64,000 nucleotides of DNA from Spartobacteria bacterium LR76 (GTDB taxonomy: Bacteria > Verrucomicrobiota > Verrucomicrobiia > Chthoniobacterales > Terrimicrobiaceae): the NCBI GenBank assembly GCA_003054655.1, contig QAYZ01000016.1:620001-684000 (forward strand). Reading direction: 5' to 3'. The translations under genes were made by a program, and so were the position numbers. This document shows positions 47,929 through 56,679 of the stretch, one piece after another. Each line of letters starts with the position of its first letter. Positions within the stretch are counted from its first letter, which is position 1. The notes below the pieces were generated by a model, which worked only from the letters and a program-made list of their open reading frames with translations, searched no databases and had not been told where the DNA came from.

Positions 47929-49722
47929 CTAGCTGGTCCGGAGGACCTGGATAAAGGCTTCCTGCGGGATATTCACCGTGCCGATGGCCTTCATGCGCTT
48001 CTTGCCTTCCTTCTGCTTCTCCAGCAGCTTGCGCTTACGGGTGATGTCGCCGCCGTAGCACTTGGCCGTCACGTTCTTGCGCATGGCGCTCACGTTTTCA
48101 CGGGCGACAATCTTGCCGCCGATGGCTGCCTGGATGGAGACCTGATAGAGCTGGGTCGGAATGACCTCCTTGAGCTTCGCGGCGAGGGCACGGCCTCGGG
48201 CTTCGGCCTTTTCCCGGTGAACGATGGAGGAAAACGCGTCGACCGGCTCGCCATTGACGAGCATCTCGAGCTTCACGAGGTCGGAGGCACGATACCCGGA
48301 GGGCTCATAGTCCATGGAGCCGTAGCCGCGCGTGAGGGTTTTGATCTTGTCGTGGAAATCGACGAGGATTTCGTTGAGCGGCAGGGTGGCCGTGATCATG
48401 ACGCGGCGGGAATCGAGGGACTCGGTGTGCTCCACCGTGCCTCGCTTGTCGAGCATGAGCTGCATCATGTCGCCGATGTTTTCATTCGGGATCATGACAA
48501 AGCACTTCACAACCGGCTCGCGGATTTCCTCGATCACGCTCATGTCGGGCAGATTGGCCGGGTTGTCGACCTCCAGCCGCTCGCCATTGGTCCGGATGAC
48601 CTCATAGATCACGCTCGGATACGTCGCGATGATATCCATGTTGTACTCGCGACGGAGACGTTCCTGAATGATCTCCATGTGGAGCAGGCCGAGGAATCCG
48701 CAACGGAAACCGAAACCGAGGGCAACCGAACTTTCCGGCTGGAAGACAAAGGCGGCGTCGTTGAGCTGCAACTTGCCCATGGCCATCTTGAGATGTTCAA
48801 AATCCGCCGTATTAATCGGATAGATGCCGCTGTAAACCATGGGGTTGACCTCCTGGAATCCGGGCAGGGGTTCCGAGGCCGGGCGGCGGGCATCGGTGAG
48901 CGTGTCGCCGATCTTGATCTCCGCCGTGCTCTTGATGTTGGCGATGAAGTATCCGACATCGCCCGCGTTGAGCTGCTTCTGCTGAAACATCTTCGGTGTG
49001 AAAACGCCGACTTCCTTGATCTCGTAGCTCTTGTTTGTCGACATCAGCTTCACGGCTGTGCCGGGGATCACGGAGCCGGACATCACGCGGATGTAGCTGA
49101 CGACGCCACGATAACCGTCGAAGACCGAGTCAAAAACCAGGCCGCGAAGGGTATCATCCTGGGCCTTCGGAGCCGGAATGCGAGCGACGACGGCCTCCAG
49201 GATGTCCTGAATGCCGATGCCTGCCTTGGCGCTGGCCGCAATGGCCTCATCGGCGGGAATGGCCAGGATGTCCTCGAGCTGCTTCTTGACCGTCGGGAGA
49301 TCGGCGTTCGGAAGATCGATCTTGTTGATGACCGGGATGATCGTCAGGCCCTGCTTGAGCGCCAGATGGACGTTGGCCACGGTTTGGGCCTCTACGCCCT
49401 GGGCGGCATCCACGATAAGCAATGCGCCTTCGCAAGCGGCGAGGCTGCGGGAAACCTCGTAGGCGAAGTCCACGTGACCGGGGGTGTCGAGGAGGTTCAG
49501 GCGGTAGTCGTTACCGTCCTTGGCCCGGTAGCGCATGGCGACCGGATGGGCCTTGATCGTAATACCGCGCTCCCGTTCCAGATCCATGGAATCCAGGAGC
49601 TGGTCCTGCTTCTCACGTTCGGCAATGGTGCCCGTACTCTCAAGCAGACGATCGGACAACGTCGTCTTGCCATGGTCAATATGCGCGATGATGCAAAAAT
49701 TGCGCGTGCGTTCGATGGACAT
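47929..49722 (-). CDS. lepA: Elongation factor 4 (LepA)
   Basis: Ribosome-associated GTPase of 597 aa. G1 is [15 protein letters not shown], switch I is in [14 protein letters not shown]3 is [11 protein letters not shown]4 is [12 protein letters not shown]. The EF-G-like domains follow and the LepA-specific C-terminal domain ends near [17 protein letters not shown]. Length and all G motifs are normal. The operon is lepA-lepB; it is divergent from the gene at 49769. Confidence 0.97.
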   Translation of the reverse strand: MSIERTRNFCIIAHIDHGKTTLSDRLLESTGTIAEREKQDQLLDSMDLERERGITIKAHPVAMRYRAKDGNDYRLNLLDTPGHVDFAYEVSRSLAACEGALLIVDAAQGVEAQTVANVHLALKQGLTIIPVINKIDLPNADLPTVKKQLEDILAIPADEAIAASAKAGIGIQDILEAVVARIPAPKAQDDTLRGLVFDSVFDGYRGVVSYIRVMSGSVIPGTAVKLMSTNKSYEIKEVGVFTPKMFQQKQLNAGDVGYFIANIKSTAEIKIGDTLTDARRPASEPLPGFQEVNPMVYSGIYPINTADFEHLKMAMGKLQLNDAAFVFQPESSVALGFGFRCGFLGLLHMEIIQERLRREYNMDIIATYPSVIYEVIRTNGERLEVDNPANLPDMSVIEEIREPVVKCFVMIPNENIGDMMQLMLDKRGTVEHTESLDSRRVMITATLPLNEILVDFHDKIKTLTRGYGSMDYEPSGYRASDLVKLEMLVNGEPVDAFSSIVHREKAEARGRALAAKLKEVIPTQLYQVSIQAAIGGKIVARENVSAMRKNVTAKCYGGDITRKRKLLEKQKEGKKRMKAIGTVNIPQEAFIQVLRTS

Positions 49723-49768
49723 CAGGAAAGGGTGGCGAATATCCTAGACGGAATCCCTCGGGTCAACA

Positions 49769-50257
49769 GTGCAAAAAGAGCAATCCACACAATTTCAGTT
49801 CACGCCGCAGTTGATGTTCGTCCTCGCGATGGTCGGAATGGCCCTGGCGATCCCCATGGTTTGCGTCGTTCTGGCCTACAAAGCCTACTCGACACCCAAG
49901 CGCGGCGATCTGCCGCCCGAGGCTCTCGCACCGTTGCAGAAGGCTCTGGAAGACGTGGCGACGAAAAAATTGGCCCAGCCGCCGCAGTTGAATACCGGGA
50001 CGTTAATACTGGAGGTTCCCGCCAGCAGCACGGAGGCAGGCATGGCATTGATCCAGCGCGCGGCATCCAATTTCGGTGGATTGGTCCTGCCCAAGGCGGA
50101 CCCGGACAAGGTGCTGGTGCAGATATCAGCCGATCATAGCGATGCTTTTGCCAGGTCGTTAAAAGGCGAAAACGTGGAGCCGATGAGTAAATCGACGACC
50201 GGAGGTGACACCGTGCTTATTGAGGTCCATATTGTCAGTGTTCCTCCCATGCCATGA
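49769..50257 (+). CDS. Membrane-anchored protein of unknown function
   Basis: 162 aa from a GTG: cytoplasmic N-terminal 12 residues, a membrane helix (LMFVLAMVGMALAIPMVCVVL) and a periplasmic domain with a Pro-rich linker and a beta-rich part (TLILEVPASSTEAGMALIQRAASNFGG). It overlaps the nucleosidase gene by ATGA, so the two are co-translated. No known domain is recognised. Confidence 0.6.
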   Translation: MQKEQSTQFQFTPQLMFVLAMVGMALAIPMVCVVLAYKAYSTPKRGDLPPEALAPLQKALEDVATKKLAQPPQLNTGTLILEVPASSTEAGMALIQRAASNFGGLVLPKADPDKVLVQISADHSDAFARSLKGENVEPMSKSTTGGDTVLIEVHIVSVPPMP

Positions 50258-50904
50258 TCGCCGTCGTTTTCGCCCTGGAATATGAAAGCGCAGTCTACCG
50301 GGCTCGCTCGAAGCCCCAGTTACTCGTCGACTCCTGGGTGCTCGGAGCGATGGGCGTGCGGTGCATTCCGCCGTTTGAGGCAAAGCTTTCCCGCGTTTCT
50401 CCAGACATTGTCATTTCTGCGGGCTTTGCCGGCGGCCTGACTCCTGAGACTCAGGTTGGCGATCTGGTCATTGGCCAGAACTTCACCGATCCCGGGCTTT
50501 TGGAGAAACTTTCCGGATTGCCGGGGTGGCGGCTAGGGGACCTGTATACTGCCGATGCCATCGTCGAGGTCTCTACGGAGAAGCTTCGACTTGGGGCTTC
50601 AACGGGTGCCGTGGTGGCAGATCTTGAGACGGCCCATCTGGCCGAGGTATGCCAGCGGCGCGGAATTCCGCTCGTCAGCATCCGGTGCATCAGTGATGCC
50701 GCCGGTGACGATATGCCGGTGCCGGCTGATGTCTTGATGAATCCGCTGACAGGACGCCCCGAACCGCTGGCTTTGTTCCGCCATCTTGTCAGCAAGCCGT
50801 TATGCGTCCCGGCGTTTAACGCACTTCTGCGTAACGCCAAGACGGCTCAGTCGACGCTGGCCCGGGGCCTCGATCAGGTCGTCTCGACGCTGCTCCGGAA
50901 CTGA
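50254..50904 (+). CDS. Nucleoside phosphorylase / MTA-SAH nucleosidase-like protein
   Basis: 216 aa of the PNP/UDP superfamily. The N terminus IAVVFALEYESAVYR, the central PDIVISAGFAGGLTPETQVGDLVIG, and VVADLETAHLAEVCQRRGIPLVSIRCISDAAGDD (Glu of the catalytic E-x-A region, Asp before the C-terminal helix) fit 5'-methylthioadenosine/SAH nucleosidase or a futalosine-hydrolase-like enzyme. The position where MTAN carries ME-x-A reads LETA. The last host gene before the mobile element. Confidence 0.8.
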   Translation: MIAVVFALEYESAVYRARSKPQLLVDSWVLGAMGVRCIPPFEAKLSRVSPDIVISAGFAGGLTPETQVGDLVIGQNFTDPGLLEKLSGLPGWRLGDLYTADAIVEVSTEKLRLGASTGAVVADLETAHLAEVCQRRGIPLVSIRCISDAAGDDMPVPADVLMNPLTGRPEPLALFRHLVSKPLCVPAFNALLRNAKTAQSTLARGLDQVVSTLLRN

Positions 50905-51120
50905 TTTCCCGGATCTTTTTTCATCAGTTAGCCGCCTAACTATCTCCGCGGCGCTGTTAATAACTCGCTCCTGCGTAGCTTCCGTACGGGGCGCTCTGAG
51001 TTATTTCCCAAGTTATCCACAACCAACTAACTCGCTCATTTGCACCATGATATTTAAAACATCATATAATATATGTCATATATAGTAGACCTAGGGGCGT
51101 GCAAAATATCACGCTTCTAC
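50905..51120. other. Host intergenic stretch with a perfect DnaA box and AT-rich tract
   Basis: No gene is seen. It holds a perfect DnaA box TTATCCACA (51013-51021), inverted repeats (AATAACTC at about 50958 with GAGTTATT at about 50997; AGTTAG/CTAACT at 50926-50941), a strongly AT-rich run at about 51050-51085, and an imperfect hairpin (AGTAGA...TCTACT with inner GCGTG/CACGC, 51085-51121). This is the insertion side of the mobile element. Confidence 0.6.
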
Positions 51121-51132
51121 TGAGTCTTCCGC

Positions 51133-51292
51133 GATCACTTGTCGCAGATCGCTGAAAACCGGAAATAACAGGAACTAGCAGTAATTACGTTGATAACCAA
51201 CGTGTTACGAGTCTCGCGCATCGCGGCATTTCCGGCATGAGTTGTCGCGGAAGATACCTTCCCTGATCACTTGTCGCAAACTCTGAAAATCG
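51133..51292. repeat. Candidate transposase-binding end repeats
   Basis: Two direct copies of GATCACTTGTCGCA (51133-51146 and 51265-51278), each followed by a less exact CTGAAAA-containing half, 132 bp apart, with a third TTGTCGC at 51242-51248. The Mu left end also has CACTTGAAG...GAAAA-type sites, so these fit a multi-site transpososome end. A small dyad ACGTTG-ATAAC-CAACGT lies at about 51187-51203. Confidence 0.6.
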
Positions 51293-51500
51293 TTGTAAGA
51301 TGCTGATTATCAGTTGCGTAACATCATCACGCAATCGCTCTGCGATAAGTTAGCGAGGAACGTTTTAGGGTGTGAGGTGTGAAGTCCCAAACGGCAAATG
51401 CAGGCACGCTGCACGTTCTTTGCAGACACCCTGAAACCGAGCTGCCCTTTCTGATGAGCAAAACGGGACACGCCCGAAACTGTATAAACTTCAACACCCA

Positions 51501-51785
51501 TCATATGAAGCGTTCCTTGGTTACCCGGTCGAACTCACCAACCGGAATTCGTATCACCCGCCGGAAAGATTTGTGCTTTTTCCGTCCAGTCGGTGGTTTT
51601 TGGGTTCGGAGGTCGATGGCTCGAAGATCGCCGCAATCGATCATGTTGGTGACGTGTTGCGGGTCAACCTTCCAGGCTTCCGCAACCTCATTGATCGTGA
51701 GCAACGATCTTTTTGGAAACAACGTTGCGCAGGAGATTTCCCGAAGGATCGTTTCCGAGTCGGGCTGATGTTCAACGGGGCTCAT
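51501..51785 (-). CDS. Excisionase-like HTH protein at the left end of the element
   Basis: 94 aa from an ATG at 51785 (ATGA overlap with the upstream 63-aa gene). The core LTINEVAEAWKVDPQHVTNMIDCGDLRAIDLR is a MerR/excisionase-type winged-helix (HTH_17) pattern, followed by a basic stretch (GRKKHKSF). It is the last gene of the leftward operon and lies about 200 bp from the end repeats, so it could be a DNA-bending or regulatory protein for end activity (inference). Confidence 0.6.
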   Translation of the reverse strand: MSPVEHQPDSETILREISCATLFPKRSLLTINEVAEAWKVDPQHVTNMIDCGDLRAIDLRTQKPPTGRKKHKSFRRVIRIPVGEFDRVTKERFI

Positions 51786-51973
51786 TCTTCCTCGATCGAG
51801 ATATGGATGCGAATTAGGTCCCCTGCCTTGCTGGTCACCTCGACCTTCCCGTCCTCCGCAAGTTGAGGACAGTCCCCGACCTGGGCGGCATATACTAAAG
51901 CTTCGTCGAGCGAGATCCCGTTCAGGCGAGAAATCCCGCTTGCCAGCTCTTCCAGTTGCCAGGGTGTCATCAT
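51782..51973 (-). CDS. Small unknown protein between tape measure and HTH gene
   Basis: 63 aa, overlapped by four bases at each end (ATGA with the tape-measure stop and with the HTH start). Starts MMTPWQLEELASGISRLNG; no domain is recognised, and the C-terminal IRIHISIEEE could be a beta strand. The tight coupling suggests a true gene; phage tail operons often have such small coupled genes. Confidence 0.5.
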   Translation of the reverse strand: MMTPWQLEELASGISRLNGISLDEALVYAAQVGDCPQLAEDGKVEVTSKAGDLIRIHISIEEE

Positions 51974-54669
51974 CGGCCTTGCTCCAGCGCCTGAACGCGG
52001 GATTTGAGATTTGAGAGCTCCGAGGCGTTTTTCGAGCCGTACTGGTCGAGAGCCTGCTCAACACCCTTGAGGCCTTCGACGGTCTGCTTTGAAATCTCCT
52101 CGATTTTGCCTTTCACACCATCAAATCCCCCTTTTACGTCCGTTCCGCCTCCCGCGTTCCCCTGTGAGGCTCCTCCACCTGGAGGCTGGCTAGCTTGGGC
52201 TGGCGTCTGAGGTCCGGCAGCGCCCGGAGGTTGGACTGGCGACCCGGAAGCCGAAGGAACAATAGGCGTATACCCGGGCATTCCCGGTTGATCGGCCTTG
52301 TAAGCGTCGAGAGGACTCGGGACACTTGAAGCACCAACCTTCCTGTAACCCGGCATCCCTGGTTGCTGGTTCCTCGATTCATCGATCCGGTTTCCGCCGA
52401 CCTCGATCGGCTTGTCCATCGCGTCCGAGGTTATCGCTCCTCGGACTAGCTTTGCCCGGGCATCTATACGCCCACTGATATAGTTCTCGCGATCGGAACC
52501 TCCTCCGCTAGCTCCCTGAGCTTTGCGAGTCTTGCGCTCGTTTTCTCTGGCTGATTCGGCATCGGCTTTCTCCTGGGCCTGTCGCTCGGCGTTCCGCACC
52601 GCCAACGTATCCTGCAGGCGCTCCTCGGCCGCAAGTGCCGCCCGCTGGTCTGACTCCCCTCGGATCTTTGCGATCTCAAGTTCCAGATCGCGCTCTTGCT
52701 CTTTCCCCTGGGCTGTCCTTTCGAGGATTGTTGCCTCCGTCTCGCCTCGGGCGCGAAGATCGGCGATGGCAGACGCATTCTGTTCCCGGAGGAGTGCCAG
52801 TTGATCACTCAGCGAGTCGATCCGGCGTTTATCCTCGCGCTCTTGAGTTTCAGCAGCTTCTTTCCGGAGAGCTGCCTGTTCCTGGAGGGCCTGTGTTTCG
52901 GCCTGGATCTGAGCCAGAGAGATATTCTGGCGAGCCTTATCGATTTGCGGCTCAGCCTCAGCCCGATATTTATCCAAGGATTCCTGCGCAGTCTTCCCTT
53001 TTTCTTCTGCCGTCGTCTGATAGTTGACGGCTTCAAGATACCCTTTCACGGCGTTGAGCTGACTGGCGATCGTCTCTGCTTGAGATCTCGCCGAATCCGT
53101 CTCCTGCTTTGCCTGTTCCGGGTTCATGCGGCCCGTTTCTCCGAACCATTTCGCCTCGGTGGTCTGGACGTTCTTTTGTGCAGCCTCAAGACTCTCCGTC
53201 AGGTATTTGACGAAGGCAGCTTCTGCGCCCTTTGCCAAACCAAGCTCTTCGCTGACTCCCGTGTCTTTTACCTTTTGGTATGCGGTCTGGGTGTTTTGTC
53301 TGGCACGGATCTCTTCATCAAAAATCTTGGTTGCCTCCCCCACCTTTTCCGCGAGCTTCCCCTCGATGGTCGAAACGACCTGCTTTTCGCTTTCCGTGCT
53401 GCGGGTGAGACGGCGATCCTCATAGCCACTTTGGACAGCTCGACGCTGGGCGTTGAAATCCGCCTGAATGCGAGCTCTGGCGTCCTGGTCGTTTCCAGCT
53501 TTGGCCAGCGCGTCCTGCATCTGGACGTCCAGCTCAGCTATTTGCTTTTTGGTCGAGGCTTCGTCCAGCTCGTCCATGCGCTGGGCCGCAGTACGAATCG
53601 AATCGGCCAAAGTCGCGAAAGATTTTGCCGCATCGGCAGCCTCTTTTTTGAGAGACTCCAGCCTAGACTGGTTCAACTCTCTGACGCCCTGCTCGGCTTT
53701 CTGGGCGGCTTTTGCGACTTCGGACAAGCCATCGGCCACTGCATCCTTTGGCGGCGCGAGATAGTCGAGGAGACGTTTCACCTGAGTGAGTCCCTTTGAG
53801 ATGTCATCGAGACCCTGCTTAAATCCTTCAAAGGCTGGTTTCGAAAGTTCCGCAGACAACTGCTGAAAAGCGTCTTTCAGATTCGACATCTTCGTCGTGA
53901 GCGTATTCGCACTCCGCACCCCCGCCTCGGCAAAAGCCGCCGTGCGCATTTGCAGAAACTCATAGAGGTTTCCCTGCTCCTTGGCGGTCTCGATCATCTC
54001 TTTAGTGATTCCGAGAATCCGCGCCGCTGCCGCGTCCTCGGTAATATTCCCGGTGAGAATGGCCCGGGTCTCCTGTAGGATCTGCGATGACTGAATGCCA
54101 AGACCCGCCAGGGTCTGGCTCATGGTCACGATGGTGTCGATTTGCTGCTCGATCGTCATGCCGCTGGCGGCCATGGCACCGGCTGCACCCTGGTAAGCCT
54201 GCACCAACTCGTCGAACGAGGCAGGACTCTCCATGGCCTTTTGCTTGAGCAGCTCAATAGCTGCCGCGCTGGCTTCCATGGCGGCGTCAAAATCGGCGAA
54301 GCGTCCAGTCTGATCGAACTGTTTGAGGACAGCAGCGATACCGAGCTGCGAGTTTTCCAAAGTGGAGTTGAACTCAACTCCGCTGCTGATCATCTTGGCG
54401 AACCCCGCGACGACCGCGCCCGTAAGCCCGATGACGATTCCGACCAGACCCGCAAGACCCGTCCCCAACTTGTCAACAACGGTGCCGAGCACCGGGATCT
54501 CGCGCATACCCTCGCGAAGAGCGGAAAACGCCTGCCCTAACCTGCCGCCGGTGCTTCCAAGGGCCTCCCCGGCCTTGTCTGCTTCCTTCGCGACACCCTT
54601 CAGCCCGGATGATGCCTTGTCGATACCGGAGGTATCTGCGGATGACCCAATCTTGATCAGGAATCCCAT
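51970..54669 (-). CDS. Phage tail tape-measure protein
   Basis: 899 aa. The N terminus IKIGSSADTSGIDKASSGLKG and a TMP segment MTIEQQIDTIVTMSQTLAGLG / NLYEFLQMRTAAFAEAGVRSAN are typical of lambdoid/Siphovirus tape measures; two hydrophobic segments lie near residues 70-95. The middle 400 residues are long charged coiled coil with many Gln/Glu/Arg. Near the C terminus two copies of QPGMPGY occur in a Gly/Pro-rich linker, followed by a final coiled coil. It sets tail length in a siphovirus-like tail. It is read leftward with the two small genes below it. Confidence 0.82.
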   Translation of the reverse strand: MGFLIKIGSSADTSGIDKASSGLKGVAKEADKAGEALGSTGGRLGQAFSALREGMREIPVLGTVVDKLGTGLAGLVGIVIGLTGAVVAGFAKMISSGVEFNSTLENSQLGIAAVLKQFDQTGRFADFDAAMEASAAAIELLKQKAMESPASFDELVQAYQGAAGAMAASGMTIEQQIDTIVTMSQTLAGLGIQSSQILQETRAILTGNITEDAAAARILGITKEMIETAKEQGNLYEFLQMRTAAFAEAGVRSANTLTTKMSNLKDAFQQLSAELSKPAFEGFKQGLDDISKGLTQVKRLLDYLAPPKDAVADGLSEVAKAAQKAEQGVRELNQSRLESLKKEAADAAKSFATLADSIRTAAQRMDELDEASTKKQIAELDVQMQDALAKAGNDQDARARIQADFNAQRRAVQSGYEDRRLTRSTESEKQVVSTIEGKLAEKVGEATKIFDEEIRARQNTQTAYQKVKDTGVSEELGLAKGAEAAFVKYLTESLEAAQKNVQTTEAKWFGETGRMNPEQAKQETDSARSQAETIASQLNAVKGYLEAVNYQTTAEEKGKTAQESLDKYRAEAEPQIDKARQNISLAQIQAETQALQEQAALRKEAAETQEREDKRRIDSLSDQLALLREQNASAIADLRARGETEATILERTAQGKEQERDLELEIAKIRGESDQRAALAAEERLQDTLAVRNAERQAQEKADAESARENERKTRKAQGASGGGSDRENYISGRIDARAKLVRGAITSDAMDKPIEVGGNRIDESRNQQPGMPGYRKVGASSVPSPLDAYKADQPGMPGYTPIVPSASGSPVQPPGAAGPQTPAQASQPPGGGASQGNAGGGTDVKGGFDGVKGKIEEISKQTVEGLKGVEQALDQYGSKNASELSNLKSRVQALEQGR

Positions 54670-54672
54670 GAC

Positions 54673-55053
54673 CTAAAAGTCCTCCTCGGGAGCATCGGTA
54701 TCTTTCCATTCGTCGCCCTCTCCCTGCTTTCGCTCCAGGCGCTCTACCATCTCGTAGAGGTCCTCGAACGCTGCGATTACCGGGAGCATCGACGATTCAA
54801 TCGAGGCGGCGAGTTCCTTGGATCGGACGCTGATTTTCTCCACGCCCTCATGCAGTCCCTTTTCCAGGGAATCCAGAGCCTCGGGCGTAAGGAAACTCGG
54901 CCTGTTTTCGTAGGGAGCTTCCCTCAGTAGATCGCAAAACTTCGAGAAGGACTCTTTCATCGCATCGATATGATGCGTCATCATTTCGGCTGTCACCGAG
55001 GCGTCCTCTATCTCTCTGCGAAGAGAGGCGAAATCTGGCTTTTTGGAACTCAT
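54673..55053 (-). CDS. Unknown helical protein upstream of the tape measure
   Basis: 126 aa, acidic, predicted all helical (DALDSLEKGLHEGVEKISVRS; DLYEMVERLERKQGEGD). It ends three bases before the tape-measure start. In siphovirus genomes the gene before the tape measure is often a tail assembly chaperone; that role fits position but not any recognised motif. Confidence 0.5.
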   Translation of the reverse strand: MSSKKPDFASLRREIEDASVTAEMMTHHIDAMKESFSKFCDLLREAPYENRPSFLTPEALDSLEKGLHEGVEKISVRSKELAASIESSMLPVIAAFEDLYEMVERLERKQGEGDEWKDTDAPEEDF

Positions 55054-55727
55054 GGCTGGCGATAGAGAGCGCCAGCGTCAAAACAAGCATCTACTCTTTA
55101 GCTCGGAATCGGGCCAGAGGCAATGAAATACCAAAAGTGCGAGTAGGTACCTACTGCACATCGACCCCGTAGCGCGGCCCTCGGGGGATCGGCAATGCTT
55201 TTGCCCATCGTGAAACCGTCGCCCGCTACCCTGGAAATCCCTCGATTTCGTGAATCCGTTGACACCGCGCACGCGGTGATGAAGTGCACATCACATCACG
55301 AACAGAAGAAGCCCGCCGCCGTGTCATTTGACATCGCGCACACGGGCATGAACAAAAACACTGACGACTCGCCGTGCAGCGCCCCCAATGGTCCCCTGCC
55401 CGATCCCGAGCAACCGGAAAAGGAATGCCCGCAGGCCCCGCCGCCTGAGGAACCAAGATGCCCGCGCCATGGGACAGGAGGCGATCCCTATACCGACTGG
55501 CCGGGGTGCTTCTAGTCGGCCTCTCCAAGGTGTAACGACGCTGTTACTACTCGGGTCGCCCCAAAGAAAAAGAGCCGCGTATACGTATACATGGCTCGGA
55601 CTGGCTCAAAGAAAAGAGCCGTGTGTACGTACACACGGCTCTTTCTGAGGCAAGAAGCGCCTTTTATTGAAGGGGAGTAACCCCCGGGTTACCCGACCGC
55701 CGGATGGCAAGCCGGAATAAATTCTTT
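55054..55727. other. Gap with palindromes and no convincing gene
   Basis: A possible 56-aa Pro/Cys-rich reading frame (55348-55515, plus strand) has no ribosome site and odd composition. The clear signals are two neighbouring palindromes at 55571-55644 and one copy of a 19-base repeat at 55071-55089. The gap separates the repressor-side genes from the tail genes of the leftward operon. Confidence 0.5.
55571..55644. terminator. Two adjacent palindromes, the second 32 bp and perfect
   Basis: 55613-55644 is a perfect 32-base palindrome starting AAAGAGCC and ending GGCTCTTT around a GTGTGTAC/GTACACAC core. 55571-55597 is an imperfect copy with GAGCC/GGCTC and a TATACGTATA core. With A and T tracts on both sides the second works as a terminator on either strand, and would end leftward transcription from the HTH genes. 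Confidence 0.65.
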
Positions 55728-56318
55728 TTATTCAGTGGGTAGTGTCACCGGTGACACTGGCTCGGGATTGCGGGAGGTTTCGCCGTGGCCGATTTCATCG
55801 ACCGCCGCCTCTGCCGCCGAGAGGAGGCGCTGGGAGATCCTTTGCGCCAGTTGCCCGAGGCCGCTCGGGAGGGCCAGCGACGGCGGGAGGTCCCACCCGG
55901 CGAGCTTGACCATTTCGCCGAGCTTGTCGCTGAGCAGCCGGAGGGCGGCGACCGTCTCGTCGACCGACTCCAGAAGCTCCTGGGCGGCGGGCTTGTCCAG
56001 GCCGAGCGACTGCTGGAACTCTGCGGGTATCTCGCTGCGGCAATACAGCCGGAGCGCCTCGGCCTCCGTCAGCTCCCGGGCGAGCACGTAGTTGCGCCAC
56101 TTCTTGTTTCTGCCCCGCGTCAAGGCCTCGCGCCAGAGGTCGAGAGTTGCGTAGTCGTAATGAGCGAGGGACTTCCACTCGCCATTGTCGAGATACTCGG
56201 TGTGCTCGGAGACCGTCAGCCAGCAGCCCTTGAGGTCCCGCATCAGGAAGAGCGCCCCGATACCAGGGAGCTGGAGTTTAGTGATTTCCTTCCACCCTTG
56301 AGCGCGAAGATCGTCCAT
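55728..56318 (-). CDS. Unknown protein of the leftward operon
   Basis: 196 aa from an ATG at 56318, overlapping the preceding HTH gene by 41 bases. N-terminal RAQGWKEITKLQLPGIGALFLM, a Trp/Arg-rich centre (TRGRNKKWRNYVL) and a long helical C terminus with Leu heptads (VAALRLLSDKLGEMVKLAG), ending in a Pro/Thr tail. No known domain is recognised. A role linked to the neighbouring Xre regulator (for example an antitoxin/toxin or regulatory partner) cannot be shown. Confidence 0.5.
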   Translation of the reverse strand: MDDLRAQGWKEITKLQLPGIGALFLMRDLKGCWLTVSEHTEYLDNGEWKSLAHYDYATLDLWREALTRGRNKKWRNYVLARELTEAEALRLYCRSEIPAEFQQSLGLDKPAAQELLESVDETVAALRLLSDKLGEMVKLAGWDLPPSLALPSGLGQLAQRISQRLLSAAEAAVDEIGHGETSRNPEPVSPVTLPTE

Positions 56319-56523
56319 CGTGGGCGCTCCGGGAACCGGACTGCAAGGCCTTGGAAAGGATCGATTCGAGGGCGGCAAGGGCAAGGCCTTGGGGCTCGTG
56401 CCTTCCTTGCTCCCATTCTTGCAAGGTGCGGGTGCTGATCTGCCATTCCTTCGCCGCTTGGCTTTGGGATAGCTTGAGTTTCCGCCGGGCTTCTTTGATC
56501 CGATCCGCGATTGTGGATGGCAT
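56278..56523 (-). CDS. Xre-family HTH regulator
   Basis: 81 aa with a clear lambda-repressor-type HTH: IKEARRKLKLSQSQAAKEWQ, then STRTLQEWEQGRHEPQG. The C terminus is a short charged tail without a dimerisation domain. It is downstream of a near-consensus promoter (-35 56663-56658, -10 56641-56636, minus strand) and heads a leftward unit with the 196-aa gene. Confidence 0.7.
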   Translation of the reverse strand: MPSTIADRIKEARRKLKLSQSQAAKEWQISTRTLQEWEQGRHEPQGLALAALESILSKALQSGSRSAHDGRSSRSRVEGNH

Positions 56524-56591
56524 GAGGGTGATTTTCTCGATATACGTTGAGTCGTCATGAGCATGATACTTGAAGGTTGATGCTTGTGATC

Positions 56592-56621
56592 GCCGGACCG
56601 GTGTTCGCGCATCGGTCCGGC
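56592..56621 (-). promoter_or_regulatory. 9-bp hairpin in the leader of the leftward transcript
   Basis: GCCGGACCG pairs perfectly with CGGTCCGGC around a 12-base loop. It lies a few bases after the expected start of transcription from the minus-strand promoter and about 70 bases before the HTH gene, so it would sit at the 5' end of the mRNA. It may stabilise the transcript or act as an attenuator. Confidence 0.55.
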
Positions 56622-56635
56622 ACTTTTCGATCCCA

Positions 56636-56663
56636 ACTATACGTAACTCACGGATAGTGTCAA
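56636..56663 (-). promoter_or_regulatory. Near-consensus sigma-70 promoter, leftward
   Basis: On the minus strand TTGACA (56663-56658) and TATAGT (56641-56636) with a 16-base spacer. ACTAT and ATAGT half sites flank the spacer, a possible operator. It should drive the HTH gene at 56523. Confidence 0.7.
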
Positions 56664-56679
56664 CTATTGGAAATGATCC

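Noticed and set aside
48217-50139. 640-codon plus-strand frame spanning lepA
   Set aside because: Antisense to lepA, whose G motifs are all intact; the frame has no protein-like motif and ends inside another gene.
55348-55515. 56-aa Pro/Cys-rich plus-strand peptide
   Set aside because: No ribosome site, unusual composition and no relation to neighbours; kept only as part of the described gap.
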